64,000 nucleotides of DNA from Clostridium sp. (lineage in GTDB: Bacteria > Bacillota > Clostridia > TANB77 > CAG-508), in assembly GCA_018371855.1 (NCBI GenBank), contig JAHAKD010000001.1, positions 350,227 through 414,226 on the forward strand, given 5' to 3'. Shown in pieces: positions 48,993 through 58,778 of this stretch. The notes beneath the pieces were generated by a model, which was not told the DNA's origin, did no database searches, and saw only the letters and a list, made by a program, of their open reading frames with translations. The position numbers were made by a program, and so were the translations under genes. Each line of letters opens with the position of its first letter. Position 1 is the stretch's first letter.

Positions 48993-50744
48993 TTAAATAT
49001 CATACATATTTTTAGCTGTATAATGTGTATGTAAATATTTATGAGCTACTTCGCTTCCTGGTTTTTGTAAGAATTCTGCATACATTTGCTTCATAACTGG
49101 ACTTTCGTGTGATTTCCTTATTACACTCTTTTCATCTATTGTATATAAAGCATCTGCTCTTAATTTTCTAACATCAACTTCACTTCTTATTTTAGAACTC
49201 TTTATTGGTTGGCCTCCACCCATTACACAACCACCTGGGCAAGCCATTATTTCTACAAATTGATAATCTGCTTTTCCTTCTCTTATTTCATCCATTATTT
49301 TCCTTGCATTACTCAAACCACTTACTACAACTGCTTTAATTTTCTTACCAGCAATTTCTACAGTAGCTTCTTTTCTATCTTCGCCACCTCTTACAGCTTC
49401 GTATTCAAATTTTGGTAGATCTTTACCTTCCAAAGTATCTGCTGCAGTTCTTAATGCTGCTTCCATAACACCTCCTGTTGTTCCAAAAATAGCACCAGCA
49501 CCTGTAGCTTCTCCCATTGGCTCATCAAATACATCATCTTGTAATTGAGTAAACTCAATATTTGCTTGTTTTATCATTCTAGATAATTCTCTTGTTGTAA
49601 TTACATAATCAACATCACGAAGTCCATCAACTTCCATTTCTTCTCTTTGGCACTCATATTTTTTAGCAATACAAGGCATAACAGAAACCATACATATTTT
49701 CTTTGGATCCACATTATATTTTTTAGCATAATATGATTTAACCATTGCTCCAAACATTTGGTGTGGAGATTTACAGCTTGATAAATGTCCTAATAAATCA
49801 GGATAATTCTTTTCTGCAAACCTTACCCATCCTGGACTACAAGATGTAATCATTGGCAAACATTCTTGTTTAGAGAAACGATCTATAAATTCATTTGCCT
49901 CTTCCATAATAGTTAAATCTGCACCGGTATTTGTATCAAAAACTCTATCAAATCCCAAACTCTTCAATGCAGAAACCATTTTACCAGTTACATTTGTTCC
50001 AATAGGCATATCAAATTCTTCACCTAAAGCCACTCTAACCGCAGGAGCAGTTTGAACAACTGTATAAATATCTGGATCTTTTAAATTTCTCCAAACATCT
50101 TTAATGTATTCTTTTTCTTTCAAAGCTCCTGTTGGGCAAGCCTCGATACATTGACCACAGAATGTACAATTAACATCATTTAAACTATGATCACCAACTG
50201 TAGAAATACAAGATTCAAAACCTCTATTAATACAATCTATGGCACCTATTTCTTGTACATTCTTACATGCTGCAACACATCTTCTACATAAAATACATTT
50301 ATTAAAATCCCTCATAATTGCAGGAGATTTATCATCAACTTTATGTTCTGTCATCTCACCTTCAAATTCAACATGTTGAACATTAAATTTCATTGCTAAC
50401 GCCTGTAACTCACAATTGCCATTACGACTACAAGTTAAACAATCACGATGATGATTAGAAAGGATTAAATCTAGTATAAGCCTTCTTGCTTCCATAACAG
50501 CTGGTGAATGTGTATGTACAACCATACCTTCTTCAGCCTTTTGAATACAAGAAGTTGCAAATCCTTTTCTTCCATCAACTTCCACTATACACATTCTGCA
50601 GTCCCCAACCTCATTAATATCTTTTAAGAAACATAAGGTAGGGATATCTATTCCTGCTTGTTTTGCAGCTTGCAAAATAGTAGTTCCTTGCTTCACTTTA
50701 ACTTCTTTATCATCAATTTTTAATCTTACTAAATTCTCTTCCAT
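48993..50744 (-). CDS. hydA: [FeFe] hydrogenase catalytic subunit HydA (bifurcating type)
   Basis: 583 residues. N-terminal 2Fe-2S ferredoxin domain (Cys38, Cys49, Cys52 and one near 66), the His/Cys cluster HHRDCLTCSRNGNC, two 4Fe-4S sites (CILCRRCVAAC, CTFCGQCIEACPTGA), then the H-cluster motifs L1 TSCSPGW, L2 MPCIAKK and L3 MACPGGCVMGGGQP. With HydB and HydC it should couple NADH and reduced ferredoxin oxidation to H2 evolution in the cytoplasm. Ribosome site AAGGGAGAATTAAG. Confidence 0.96.
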   Translation of the reverse strand: MEENLVRLKIDDKEVKVKQGTTILQAAKQAGIDIPTLCFLKDINEVGDCRMCIVEVDGRKGFATSCIQKAEEGMVVHTHSPAVMEARRLILDLILSNHHRDCLTCSRNGNCELQALAMKFNVQHVEFEGEMTEHKVDDKSPAIMRDFNKCILCRRCVAACKNVQEIGAIDCINRGFESCISTVGDHSLNDVNCTFCGQCIEACPTGALKEKEYIKDVWRNLKDPDIYTVVQTAPAVRVALGEEFDMPIGTNVTGKMVSALKSLGFDRVFDTNTGADLTIMEEANEFIDRFSKQECLPMITSCSPGWVRFAEKNYPDLLGHLSSCKSPHQMFGAMVKSYYAKKYNVDPKKICMVSVMPCIAKKYECQREEMEVDGLRDVDYVITTRELSRMIKQANIEFTQLQDDVFDEPMGEATGAGAIFGTTGGVMEAALRTAADTLEGKDLPKFEYEAVRGGEDRKEATVEIAGKKIKAVVVSGLSNARKIMDEIREGKADYQFVEIMACPGGCVMGGGQPIKSSKIRSEVDVRKLRADALYTIDEKSVIRKSHESPVMKQMYAEFLQKPGSEVAHKYLHTHYTAKNMYDI

Positions 50745-50803
50745 CTTAATTCTCCCTTCACTTGGACTGGCACATTCATTCTTATAACAGTCTTTTGGCC
50801 TTA

Positions 50804-52663
50804 CTAGTTCATAATAGCTTTAAATGGGCATTTATCAACACAAGTACCACATTTAATACAAACATCTGGATCTATTTTATGTGGCTGTCTTGGCTCGCCT
50901 GTAATAGCATTAACAGGACAGTTTCTTTTACAAATACCACAACCTTTACATTTTTCTGGATTAATCTCTATATTTGCCAAAGCTTTACATTGACCAGCTC
51001 TACACTTTTTATATTTAATATGCTCCATATACTCATCCCTAAAATATTTTAAAGTACTTAAAACTGGGTTTGGAGCTGTTTGACCAAGTCCACAGATAGC
51101 AGATTTTTTAATATTTAGTGCTAATTTCTCTAATTTATATAAATCATCTTCATCTGCTTTACCTTCACACATTCTATCTAATATTTCCAGCATCCTCTTT
51201 GTACCAATTCTACAAGGAGTACATTTACCACAGCTCTCACTAACTGTAAAGTCTAGATAGAATTTAGAAATATTAACCATACATTTAGAATCATCCATAA
51301 CAATTAGTCCCCCAGAGCCCATCATAGAACCAATACTAGAAAGGGATTCATAATCTATTGGAGTATCTAAATGCTCTTTTGGAATACATCCACCAGAAGG
51401 GCCACCAGTTTGAGCAGCTTTAAACTCTCTACCATTTGGAATTCCGCCACCTATATCAAAAACGATTTCTCTTAAAGTTGTTCCCATTGGTACCTCTACA
51501 AGTCCGATATTATTTACATTTCCACCTAAAGCAAAAACTTTAGTTCCTTTAGATTTTTCTGTACCAATACTTGCATACCATTTAGCACCATTTAAGATAA
51601 TTCTAGTAATATTTGCATATGTTTCAACATTATTAATTAGTGTTGGTTTACCCCATAAACCAGAATTTGCAGGATATGGAGGTTTAACACGTGGTTGACC
51701 TCTTCTTCCTTCTATAGACTCTAGAAGTGCTGTTTCCTCACCACAAACAAATGCACCTGCACCTAATCTAATTTCTATATCAAAAGAAAAAGCTGTACCA
51801 AAAATATTTTTTCCAAGTAATCCATATTCTCTTGCTTGATCTATTGCAACTTGAAGCCTTTGAACAGCAATAGGATACTCTGCTCTTACATAAATATATC
51901 CCTTATCTGCACCAATACTATAACCCGCAATCTCCATTGCCTCTAATACACTATGTGGATCACCCTCCAAAATACTACGATCCATAAAAGCACCGGGGTC
52001 ACCCTCATCTGCATTACATACAACATATTTTTGGTCACCTTCAGCTCGTTTAGTAAATAACCATTTCTTACCAGTTGGGAAACCAGCTCCTCCACGACCT
52101 CTTAAACCGGATTCAGTAACCTCATTAATTACTTCATCTGGAGACATTGATGTTAAAACTTGTTCTAATGCTTTATATCCATCAAAAGCTATGTATTCAT
52201 CAATTTGTTCTGGATCGATAATACCACAATTCTTTAAAGCAATACGTTTTTGTTTTTTATAAAAGTTAAGCTCATCCAAACGGTTAACCATTGTATTATC
52301 AACATCTTTGCAAAGTAGTCTTTCTACAATTTCACCTTTTTCTATATGTTTTTCTATAATCTCTCTGCAATCTTCTGGAGTTACCATAGCATAAAAGGTA
52401 TCCTCTGGACGAATTATAACAATAGGTCCTTTGGCGCATAAACCAAAGCATCCTGTTTGAATAACTCTTACATTTTGGATACCTTTTTCATCTATAATCT
52501 TTCTAAAATTCTCTATAATCTTTGGTGATTTTGAAGACGTACAACCCGTTCCTCTACATACTAAAATATGTTTTTCTCTTGAATCTGCTTTAATATTTAC
52601 TCTTAAGTCTAATTCTTTTCTTTTTTGCTCTCTTATTTGGTGAATTTCTTCTAAAGTTTTCAT
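50804..52663 (-). CDS. hydB: NADH-binding hydrogenase subunit HydB (NuoF-like)
   Basis: 619 residues. N-terminal thioredoxin-like 2Fe-2S domain (CRGTGCTSSK, TGCFGLCAKGP), then the NuoF core with FMN loop GLRGRGGAGFPTGKKW, NADH site and 4Fe-4S SCGKCTPCRIGTKRM. A C-terminal extension holds two 4Fe-4S sites (CKGCGICKRNCP, CIKCGTCVDKCP). This layout is HydB of trimeric bifurcating hydrogenases. Encoded 59 bp before hydA. Confidence 0.96.
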   Translation of the reverse strand: MKTLEEIHQIREQKRKELDLRVNIKADSREKHILVCRGTGCTSSKSPKIIENFRKIIDEKGIQNVRVIQTGCFGLCAKGPIVIIRPEDTFYAMVTPEDCREIIEKHIEKGEIVERLLCKDVDNTMVNRLDELNFYKKQKRIALKNCGIIDPEQIDEYIAFDGYKALEQVLTSMSPDEVINEVTESGLRGRGGAGFPTGKKWLFTKRAEGDQKYVVCNADEGDPGAFMDRSILEGDPHSVLEAMEIAGYSIGADKGYIYVRAEYPIAVQRLQVAIDQAREYGLLGKNIFGTAFSFDIEIRLGAGAFVCGEETALLESIEGRRGQPRVKPPYPANSGLWGKPTLINNVETYANITRIILNGAKWYASIGTEKSKGTKVFALGGNVNNIGLVEVPMGTTLREIVFDIGGGIPNGREFKAAQTGGPSGGCIPKEHLDTPIDYESLSSIGSMMGSGGLIVMDDSKCMVNISKFYLDFTVSESCGKCTPCRIGTKRMLEILDRMCEGKADEDDLYKLEKLALNIKKSAICGLGQTAPNPVLSTLKYFRDEYMEHIKYKKCRAGQCKALANIEINPEKCKGCGICKRNCPVNAITGEPRQPHKIDPDVCIKCGTCVDKCPFKAIMN

Positions 52664-52772
52664 ACTCTTCTCCTTTCGATATATTGATCTATCTTTAGTA
52701 CTTTTTTCAGACCTACTGACTCTTAATCAGCGACCCATTATTTAGATTTTATATTGTTGATCTAGCATTTTT

Positions 52773-53177
52773 CTAAATTAAGTTTTTTAATTTTGACAAA
52801 TTTTTAGATAAGCCTATAACCTCGATTGGTATTTCGACTAGGCCTTCATTTATTGCCACATAATTTTTGATTTTTATCTCTTTTAAATCCATTATATTTT
52901 CTAACTCTTTTACAACATAATGCAATTGTACACAATGTGGTGATTTATCTACTGTTACAAATGTTAGTTCCTTACATTTCTTTCTAGCTATCATGCCAGC
53001 AAGTTTAGTTATAAGCATATTTAAATGTGTCTCTTCTAAACATACATCATAAATATTTTCTGAACTTTCATTTAATTCATTATATATTTTAGGGAACATA
53101 TATTCCAAACAACTTCCAATTATTATCATTTTTTCTTCTACATCAAAGCAATTTGTTTTTAATAAATCTTTTTTCAT
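52773..53177 (-). CDS. Uncharacterised protein inside the hyd operon, 134 aa
   Basis: Between hydC and hydB in the same direction, with a strong ribosome site (GGAGGAACATT). Soluble mixed alpha/beta. Contains five cysteines (Cys10, GSCLEYM, YDVCLEE, RKKCKEL, SPHCVQLH), none in a standard ferredoxin spacing. CLEETHLNMLITKLAGMIAR and ELTFVTVDKSPHCVQLHYVV look conserved in character. A hydrogenase accessory or redox role is inferred from position only; I do not recognise the family. Confidence 0.7.
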   Translation of the reverse strand: MKKDLLKTNCFDVEEKMIIIGSCLEYMFPKIYNELNESSENIYDVCLEETHLNMLITKLAGMIARKKCKELTFVTVDKSPHCVQLHYVVKELENIMDLKEIKIKNYVAINEGLVEIPIEVIGLSKNLSKLKNLI

Positions 53178-53258
53178 AATGTTCCTCCTATGTTTGTTTA
53201 AGTATCTTGTTCTATTTTATGTTAATTGCACTTTTTTTGCTGTCCATACTTCTGCTAT

Positions 53259-53750
53259 TTAGTCTTCTTTTTTCATGTATTCATCTAATACTTCATCTAG
53301 TTTTTTTACGGTTGCTTTACCATATACTTCATTATTAATAGTAAATACTGGCGCCAAACCACATGCACCAACACATCTTGTTGCATCTATAGAAAATTTA
53401 CCATCTGGAGTAGTCCCACCTTCATCTATTTTTAATCTTTCCTTTAGTCTATCCAATATAGCTTGTGACCCTTTAACAAAACAAGCTGTCCCTAGACACA
53501 CTGATATATTATATTTTCCTTTTGGTTCTAATGTAAAACGAGAATAAAATGTTATGACACCATAAATTTCTGCCATTGGAATTGATAAATAATTAGAAAT
53601 TTCAATTTGAGATTGTTTTGGAATGTAACCATACTTTTCTTGAACTTCATTTAAAATTTGAATTAAATTTGATTTGTCTTGAGAATAATTTTTAAGTAGC
53701 TCTTTCATTTCATTAGCTAATTTTTCGTCCATACAATTTTTTTCGCACAT
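53259..53750 (-). CDS. hydC: Hydrogenase subunit HydC (NuoE-like)
   Basis: 163 residues from the ATG at 53750 (GGAGG 5 bp upstream; the ATG at 53762 overlaps that site). Helical N-terminal domain (QDKSNLIQILNEVQEKYGYIP) then a thioredoxin-like 2Fe-2S domain with CLGTAC and CVGACGLAP, four Cys ligands. First gene of the operon hydC-orf-hydB-hydA. Confidence 0.95.
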   Translation of the reverse strand: MCEKNCMDEKLANEMKELLKNYSQDKSNLIQILNEVQEKYGYIPKQSQIEISNYLSIPMAEIYGVITFYSRFTLEPKGKYNISVCLGTACFVKGSQAILDRLKERLKIDEGGTTPDGKFSIDATRCVGACGLAPVFTINNEVYGKATVKKLDEVLDEYMKKED

Positions 53751-53852
53751 ATTTGCCTCCATTCTGTCATGATTATTCTTTATGTATTGTTTTTTATGTG
53801 TAGCTATGACATTCGAATATATATACTTATACAGTATATGATACTATGGCTC

Positions 53853-53881
53853 ATTATATCAAAAGAAATTTATTTGTACAA
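53853..53881 (-). promoter_or_regulatory. Promoter of the hyd operon
   Basis: TTGTAC (53881-53876), 17 bp, perfect extended -10 TGATATAAT (TATAAT at 53858-53853). Start near 53846, leader about 95 nt, with a small AGTAT/ATACT hairpin. No Rex-type TTGTTAA palindrome seen. Confidence 0.8.
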
Positions 53882-53932
53882 TAAAATACTTCAATTTTTG
53901 TCGCTAAAAATCGTAATAACTAATATATAAAT

Positions 53933-53972
53933 AAAAAAGCAAGCCTAAACGATTAATTTAAGCTTGTTTTTT
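53933..53972. terminator. Terminator between the DUF4190 cluster and hyd
   Basis: AAAAAAGCAAGC-TAAA pairs with TTTAAGCTTGTTTTTT, with T tracts on both strands, 12 bp after the frameshifted DUF4190-like gene. Confidence 0.8.
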
Positions 53973-53983
53973 GTTTTAACTTT

Positions 53984-54270
53984 TCAAATAATAAAAGTAA
54001 GCGAACTGCTAGCTACGAATGATAATACATTTATAGTAATTGCAGCTGTAAGTACAATACCAATAGCTCCTAAAATAATTCCAATTGTTGAAAGAACTTT
54101 CCTTCCATTTTTCATACTTAAGACTCCAAGGCCAATTGCTAAAATTCCACATAAAATCGAAATATGAAAAACTATTGATACAATTCCTAATGCAATAGCT
54201 ACTATACTATACTTTTTATATTGCTCTTCCTTACCACTTTGGTTTGAGCAACTTTTTCTTCATCCTTCAT
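53984..54270 (-). pseudogene. Frameshifted DUF4190-like membrane protein (third paralogue)
   Basis: Starts MKDEEKVAQTKVVRKSNIKS and stops at codon 23. Another frame continues the protein: GKEEQYKKYSIVAIALGIVS, CGILAIGLGVLSMKNGRKVL, then STIGIILGAIGIVL, ending at a TGA at 53984. The two frames join around 54220-54240. It has the two-helix DUF4190 layout of its neighbours but is the most diverged. No in-frame start exists for the second part. Confidence 0.7.
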
Positions 54271-54283
54271 AGTATACTAATTC

Positions 54284-54661
54284 CTAGTCATTATAATAGT
54301 AATAGCTTGATGGATAGTTACTATTATCTATTGCATCTTTAGTACTATTAAATATGCTTACACCTAATAATACAACTGATACTACTAATACAATACTTAG
54401 TATCATACCAATAACACCTGTAATAATTCCTGCAATTGACATTCCTCTTTTGCTTGATTTTAAACCTATAATTCCAAGTATTAACGCAATAATACCACAA
54501 GGTATAGATACATACCATATACAACAAAGTACAATTGCAATTATTCCTAATACTAATGCAGCAATTGAGAATCCTTTTTTATCATTTGTTGCAGTAGTAT
54601 TAGTTGATTGATTTACCTCGCTTTCAACATTGTTTACTTCATTTTCTTTGTTTTCGTCCAT
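54284..54661 (-). CDS. DUF4190-like two-helix membrane protein
   Basis: 125 residues. Asn/Glu-rich N terminus (1-30), then KKGFSIAALVLGIIAIVLCC and GIIGLKSSKRGMSIAGIITG, two helical pairs joined by a basic KSSKRG turn, and an Asn/Tyr-rich tail. Nearly identical in its core to the next gene, so the two arose by recent duplication. DUF4190 function is unknown; often found with DUF2752. Confidence 0.85.
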   Translation of the reverse strand: MDENKENEVNNVESEVNQSTNTTATNDKKGFSIAALVLGIIAIVLCCIWYVSIPCGIIALILGIIGLKSSKRGMSIAGIITGVIGMILSIVLVVSVVLLGVSIFNSTKDAIDNSNYPSSYYYYND

Positions 54662-54791
54662 AAAAAACTCCCTCCTATTTTTTCTTTTTGTATATATGTA
54701 TTTAATTTGATAAATACCGTAATTAATTCCTTAATATTATTTGCTCTTGTACTTCGTTCATTCCGTACTTGTTTTTTAGTAATATTAAGTG

Positions 54792-55436
54792 TTAAAAATT
54801 ATAAAAACTATCGTAATCATAGTCATAATCATAAAAGTCTGAATAGTTATTATCATCAATTATATCCTTTATACTCTCTGTTATTCCTATTGCAAATCCA
54901 AAAATAACTAACATCAATATTATACAGATAGAAATGATCATGCCAATAATACCTGTAACAATTCCTGATATTGACATACCTCTTTTGCTTGACTTTACTC
55001 CTATAGCACCAAAGACAATTGCCAAAATTCCACATGGTATTGATATATACCATACACAGCAAAGTACAATTGCAACAATACCAAGAACTAAAGCTGCTAT
55101 ACTAAATCCTTTCTTATCTTTTGGTTGTTGATTTACTGTTGCATTGTTGTTATTTGCTTTTTCTTGTTTTTGATCTGACTGCTCTTCTTTTACTACTTGA
55201 GGTGCTGGCTGAGTTGTTGAATTTGCCTCTAGTTTAGGTGTTGACTCAATGTTTACTCTGTTCTCTGTAACTGTATTAGTAGCTAATTGAGACTCTGTCT
55301 TAGATGTTGTATTATCTACTGGTCGAGAATCCAGCTTAGATGTTATATTATCTGCTAGATTAGGCACAGCATCCTTCTTTATTTCTTCTATATTTTGATT
55401 ATTTTTGATAACATCATCTTTGTTGTTTTCGTCCAT
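54792..55436 (-). CDS. DUF4190-like membrane protein with long low-complexity N terminus
   Basis: 214 residues. Residues 1-110 are Asn/Thr/Gln/Ser-rich with loosely repeated units around T-SK-S-P-DN (DNITSKLDSRPVDNTTSKTE). The rest repeats the core of the neighbouring gene (KKGFSIAALVLGIVAIVLCC, GIPC and KSSKRGMS turns), ending in a run of Asp/Tyr. Good ribosome site AAAGGAGGATTTTTT. Confidence 0.85.
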   Translation of the reverse strand: MDENNKDDVIKNNQNIEEIKKDAVPNLADNITSKLDSRPVDNTTSKTESQLATNTVTENRVNIESTPKLEANSTTQPAPQVVKEEQSDQKQEKANNNNATVNQQPKDKKGFSIAALVLGIVAIVLCCVWYISIPCGILAIVFGAIGVKSSKRGMSISGIVTGIIGMIISICIILMLVIFGFAIGITESIKDIIDDNNYSDFYDYDYDYDSFYNF

Positions 55437-55584
55437 AAAAAATCCTCCTTTATTTTATTAAACTCACTTAGGAAATTTTTCTTTTGGGCAAACCTGATTT
55501 TATTATTTAAAATCATACCATTTATGTAATACTTAATGTCTATTAATTTATTTGCTTTTTGTTTAACCTTGGCTGCTATTTTTA

Positions 55585-55956
55585 CTAGACTAAGTTACGT
55601 AGTATTCCATATACTACTAGGATTACAGCAAAAATTACAGTATACCAATACTTTGGATATATCCATGTTAAAATTTTATTTTTCTTATTTAAGTTAATTA
55701 AATATACTATATTACAAAGTAATATATAAAAAATGGCTATAAAAAATATTGGATGAAACAAAAAAGCTTCTTTAAAATTACCTTTTAATATATTTTCTAC
55801 ACACCTTGTTCCCCCACAAGAAGGACACTGAAGATTTGTAACTTCGTAAAATAAACAACTTGGTGTATATTGCATTAGATTACTATTTACCCCAATAATT
55901 GCTAATATTAATATTAAAAGTTCTATTAGTATTATCTTTATGCTTTTTTTGTTCAT
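55585..55956 (-). CDS. DUF2752 membrane protein
   Basis: 123 residues, three membrane helices, with the family signature CLFYEVTNLQCPSCGGTRCVENILKG (quoted in two parts: CPSCGGTR is diagnostic) and a following FHPIFF. Role unknown; members sit beside DUF4190 genes and a zinc or thiol function of CPxCG is possible. First gene of this small cluster. Confidence 0.88.
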   Translation of the reverse strand: MNKKSIKIILIELLILILAIIGVNSNLMQYTPSCLFYEVTNLQCPSCGGTRCVENILKGNFKEAFLFHPIFFIAIFYILLCNIVYLINLNKKNKILTWIYPKYWYTVIFAVILVVYGILRNLV

Positions 55957-56270
55957 TCTTTCACCAATCCTACTATAAATAATATAACATATAGTTCGAC
56001 TATTTTCTACAAAATATTAAATTTTTTATATTTTATTTTTGAATATCTCGATTTACAAGGTGAATTCTAATGTTTTTTGTAATTTTCGCAGTATTTTTTC
56101 AATTTTCGAACTATAGAATTATATTATATCTTAATTTTTTGATGTATTTTTATTTTTTTGATTTTTCCGACAGCTTTCTACAAACTTTGCATTTTTATTG
56201 TGTTATAATTATGTAAAGTAAAGGACATATATATTTTTTTCTTTCTTTGCTGATAAAAGATTTATTTCAA

Positions 56271-56325
56271 GAAAGTATCATTGTTTTATTTTTTTCGTCA
56301 CTGGTACTTTCATTTTTTTGTTTTT
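56271..56325 (+). terminator. Terminator of a possible small RNA
   Basis: GAAAGTATCA (56271-56280) pairs with TGGTACTTTC (56302-56311), 10 bp with one G-T, followed by ATTTTTTTGTTTTT. Confidence 0.5.
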
Positions 56326-56436
56326 ATATTTCTTATTATAAAAAATTTCGCGTCACTAAATTTTTTACTAAAAATCTTATCTAAAATAATATGTATTTCA
56401 ATGTATGTTTATTTTTATTTATTATTAAATTAATTA

Positions 56437-56522
56437 AATATATTTACTTAGCTAGGTTGCTAATGCGTCTTCAGTAGCTCTGTGTGCTTGAGATATTCAA
56501 TTTAATATATTTACTTAGCTAG
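56437..56522. repeat. 19-bp direct repeat
   Basis: AATATATTTACTTAGCTAG at 56437-56455 and again at 56504-56522, 67 bp apart, upstream of the FAD-Rieske gene. Possible regulatory sites or a small duplication. Confidence 0.6.
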
Positions 56523-56717
56523 CGTATTTGTCGAATAATTTTTATGTTCTTGTACATAATTTTAATATAGACTTTTTAAATCTACATATTTTATTAATAT
56601 AGTACAGCTTTGGTAGCTAGAGGTATAAGTAGGTTTGTCTATATCTCTTCATTTACCTCCTAGCACCTTAGCAAACTTCGTGGCTAAGTTTAGTCCTAAA
56701 TTTAATGGAGGTATCTT

Positions 56718-58713
56718 ATGAATTCTTTTTGGCTTGATTCTATAGAAAATTCGACTAATTTTAATAAATTAGAAAAAGATATATCTACTGATGTTTGTAT
56801 AGTTGGTGCTGGTATTTTTGGACTTACTTGTGGTTATTATTTAACAAAGCAGGGATATAATGTTGTGATTTTAGAGAAAGAACCTGATATTGCCAGTAAA
56901 ACAACTGGGCACACTACTGCAAAAATAACAAGTCAGCATAATCTTATATATAAATATTTAATTGACTCTTTAGGTGTATCTATGGCTCAGAAATATTTGT
57001 ATGCAAATCAAGATGCTATAGAAAATATTGCTAAAATAATTGATGAAGAAAAAATTGATTGTGATTTTAAAAGACAGGATAGTTATGTTTATACCAATAA
57101 TTTGGATGAATTAGAAAAAATCAAATTAGAAAATGAAGCTGTAAATTCTCTTGGTGTTAAAAGCGAATTTGTTACATCTGCTCCTCTTCCCTTTGACATT
57201 TTAGGTGCTATTAAGTTTCCAAATCAAGCTGAGTTTAATCCTATAAAATATGCGTATGGGTTGGCAAAGTGTATTACTTCTAGTGGAATTGGTAGTTTAT
57301 GTGATTCTGTTTCTAGTGCCTCAAGTCCAGTTGTAGATAGTTCGAGCAGTGCTAATTCGGTTGGAGCTGGTTCGACTGAAGATGAATTGGTTGAGGTTAG
57401 TTCGAGTAATGCTAGCTTAATAGAATCTAATAGGAATAACAATTTTTTTGCTTCTAATTCTACTGAACCTAATAATTCATATTCTATTAATTCTACTTCT
57501 CCGATTAATTCTTTTACAGAAAGTTCTGATAAACACATCAACTCTTTTAGGGTTACAAAAGGTACAGGTGAAATTTATACAGATACGCTTGTTCAAAATA
57601 TAAAAAAAGATGATGATAAATTTATAGCATCATGTAAAGATTATGTCGTTAGAGCAAAATATGTAATACTAGCTTGTCATTATCCTTTTATTGATCGTTT
57701 AGGATATTATTTTTTAAAGATGTACCAATCAACATCTTATATAATTGCTGTAGATATTGGTGATAAAGCTTTTGATGGAATGTATATAAATTCTGAACAA
57801 CCTACTTTTTCATATAGATTTGTAAATTATAATGGTTCTAACGAAAAAAGGTTGTTGTTAGTTGGGCGGTGCAGATCATAAGACTGGTAGTAAAATAGAT
57901 TTATCAAATGCTTACAATATCTTGAAAGATGAGGTTAGAAAATATTATCCTGATTGTAAAGTTTTATATAAATGGAATACCGAGGATTGTATTACTCTTG
58001 ATAAAATCCCTTATATTGGTGAATTTTCTCATTTTATGCCTAATATGTATATTGGTACTGGTTTTAATAAGTGGGGAATGACTTCTTCTAATGTTGCTGC
58101 TAATATTATTGTTGATAAAATTTTAGGTCGCGATAATGAATATGAAGATGTATTTAAAGCTACTAGATTGCAACCTATTAAGAATAATGCTGAACTTGGA
58201 AATATGATAAAAGAAACCGCTAATTCGCTTGTAATTAATAAGTTTAAAGTGCCTGAAGTTGAAATGAATGAAAATGATTTAAATGAGGCTGGCACAGAAG
58301 TTGTAAATAATGTCAATTTTGTTGGAATTAACGAAATTGATAATAATACTGATGCGAACTACTCTGCAATTAATAGAAAAGAAGATAATAATGTGGTACA
58401 TGTAGCTGATGGAAATTTTGAAAAAATTGACAGTAGCTCTACACATGTATCAGAAAAAGTTTTTGCTGAGCTTGAAAATGATACTGGGCATGTGCTTGAA
58501 TATAATGGTCAAAAGATTGGAGGTTATAAGGATGCTAATGGTAAAATTTTCGCTGTTAAACCTATTTGTACACACTTAGGTTGCTTACTTAGTTGGAATA
58601 ATCTTGATAAGACTTGGGATTGCCCTTGCCATGGTTCTAGGTTTGATTATATGGGACATCAATTGTATAATCCTGCGATTAGGGATTTGGATGTGGTGGA
58701 AGTGGAATTTTAG
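56718..58713 (+). pseudogene. FAD-dependent oxidoreductase with C-terminal Rieske domain, split by a frameshift
   Basis: Frame 1 (56718-57881): dinucleotide site VCIVGAGIFGLTCGYYLTKQ, EKEPDIASKTTGHTTAKIT, DAO fold. Frame 2 (to 58713): GADHKTGSKI, IPYIGEF, YIGTGFNKWGMT, then a Rieske site CTHLGCLLSW and CPCHGSRFDYMG (Cys-His/Cys-His). The break is at 57866-57870: GTTGGGCGGT should read GTTGGCGGT, one extra G. The whole matches YhfW-type proteins. A Ser/Asn-rich insert of about 90 residues (about 190-282) interrupts the FAD domain, and another lies before the Rieske domain. It could be a pseudogene, a phase-variable G run or an assembly error. Ribosome site TGGAGGTATCTT. Confidence 0.88.
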
Positions 58714-58778
58714 TAGGGCAGCAAATAATTGCATTTCATTTATATATTTATTATGTTAAAACAATTATAACTCATTAA

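Larger units (their letters stand above)
55957..56717. other. 761-bp non-coding gap upstream of the FAD-Rieske gene
   Basis: Very AT-rich. A plus-strand extended -10 (TGTTATAAT, 56201-56209) has no clear -35 box but is followed at 56271-56325 by a hairpin and T tracts, so a small RNA of about 110 nt is possible. A 19-bp direct repeat lies at 56437-56455 and 56504-56522. The last 100 bp before the gene can fold: GCTAGAGGTA with TACCTCCTAGC, and CTTAGC with GCTAAG. No known riboswitch recognised. Confidence 0.5.

Noticed and set aside
53763..53860. Rex operator upstream of the hydrogenase operon
   Set aside because: Rex sites should resemble TTGTTAANNNNTTAACAA; the leader contains only AT-rich short palindromes unlike that consensus.
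56600..56717. Known riboswitch in the leader of the FAD-Rieske gene
   Set aside because: Two hairpins can be drawn, but no conserved core of FMN, SAM, cobalamin, lysine, glycine, purine, TPP or T-box elements is visible.
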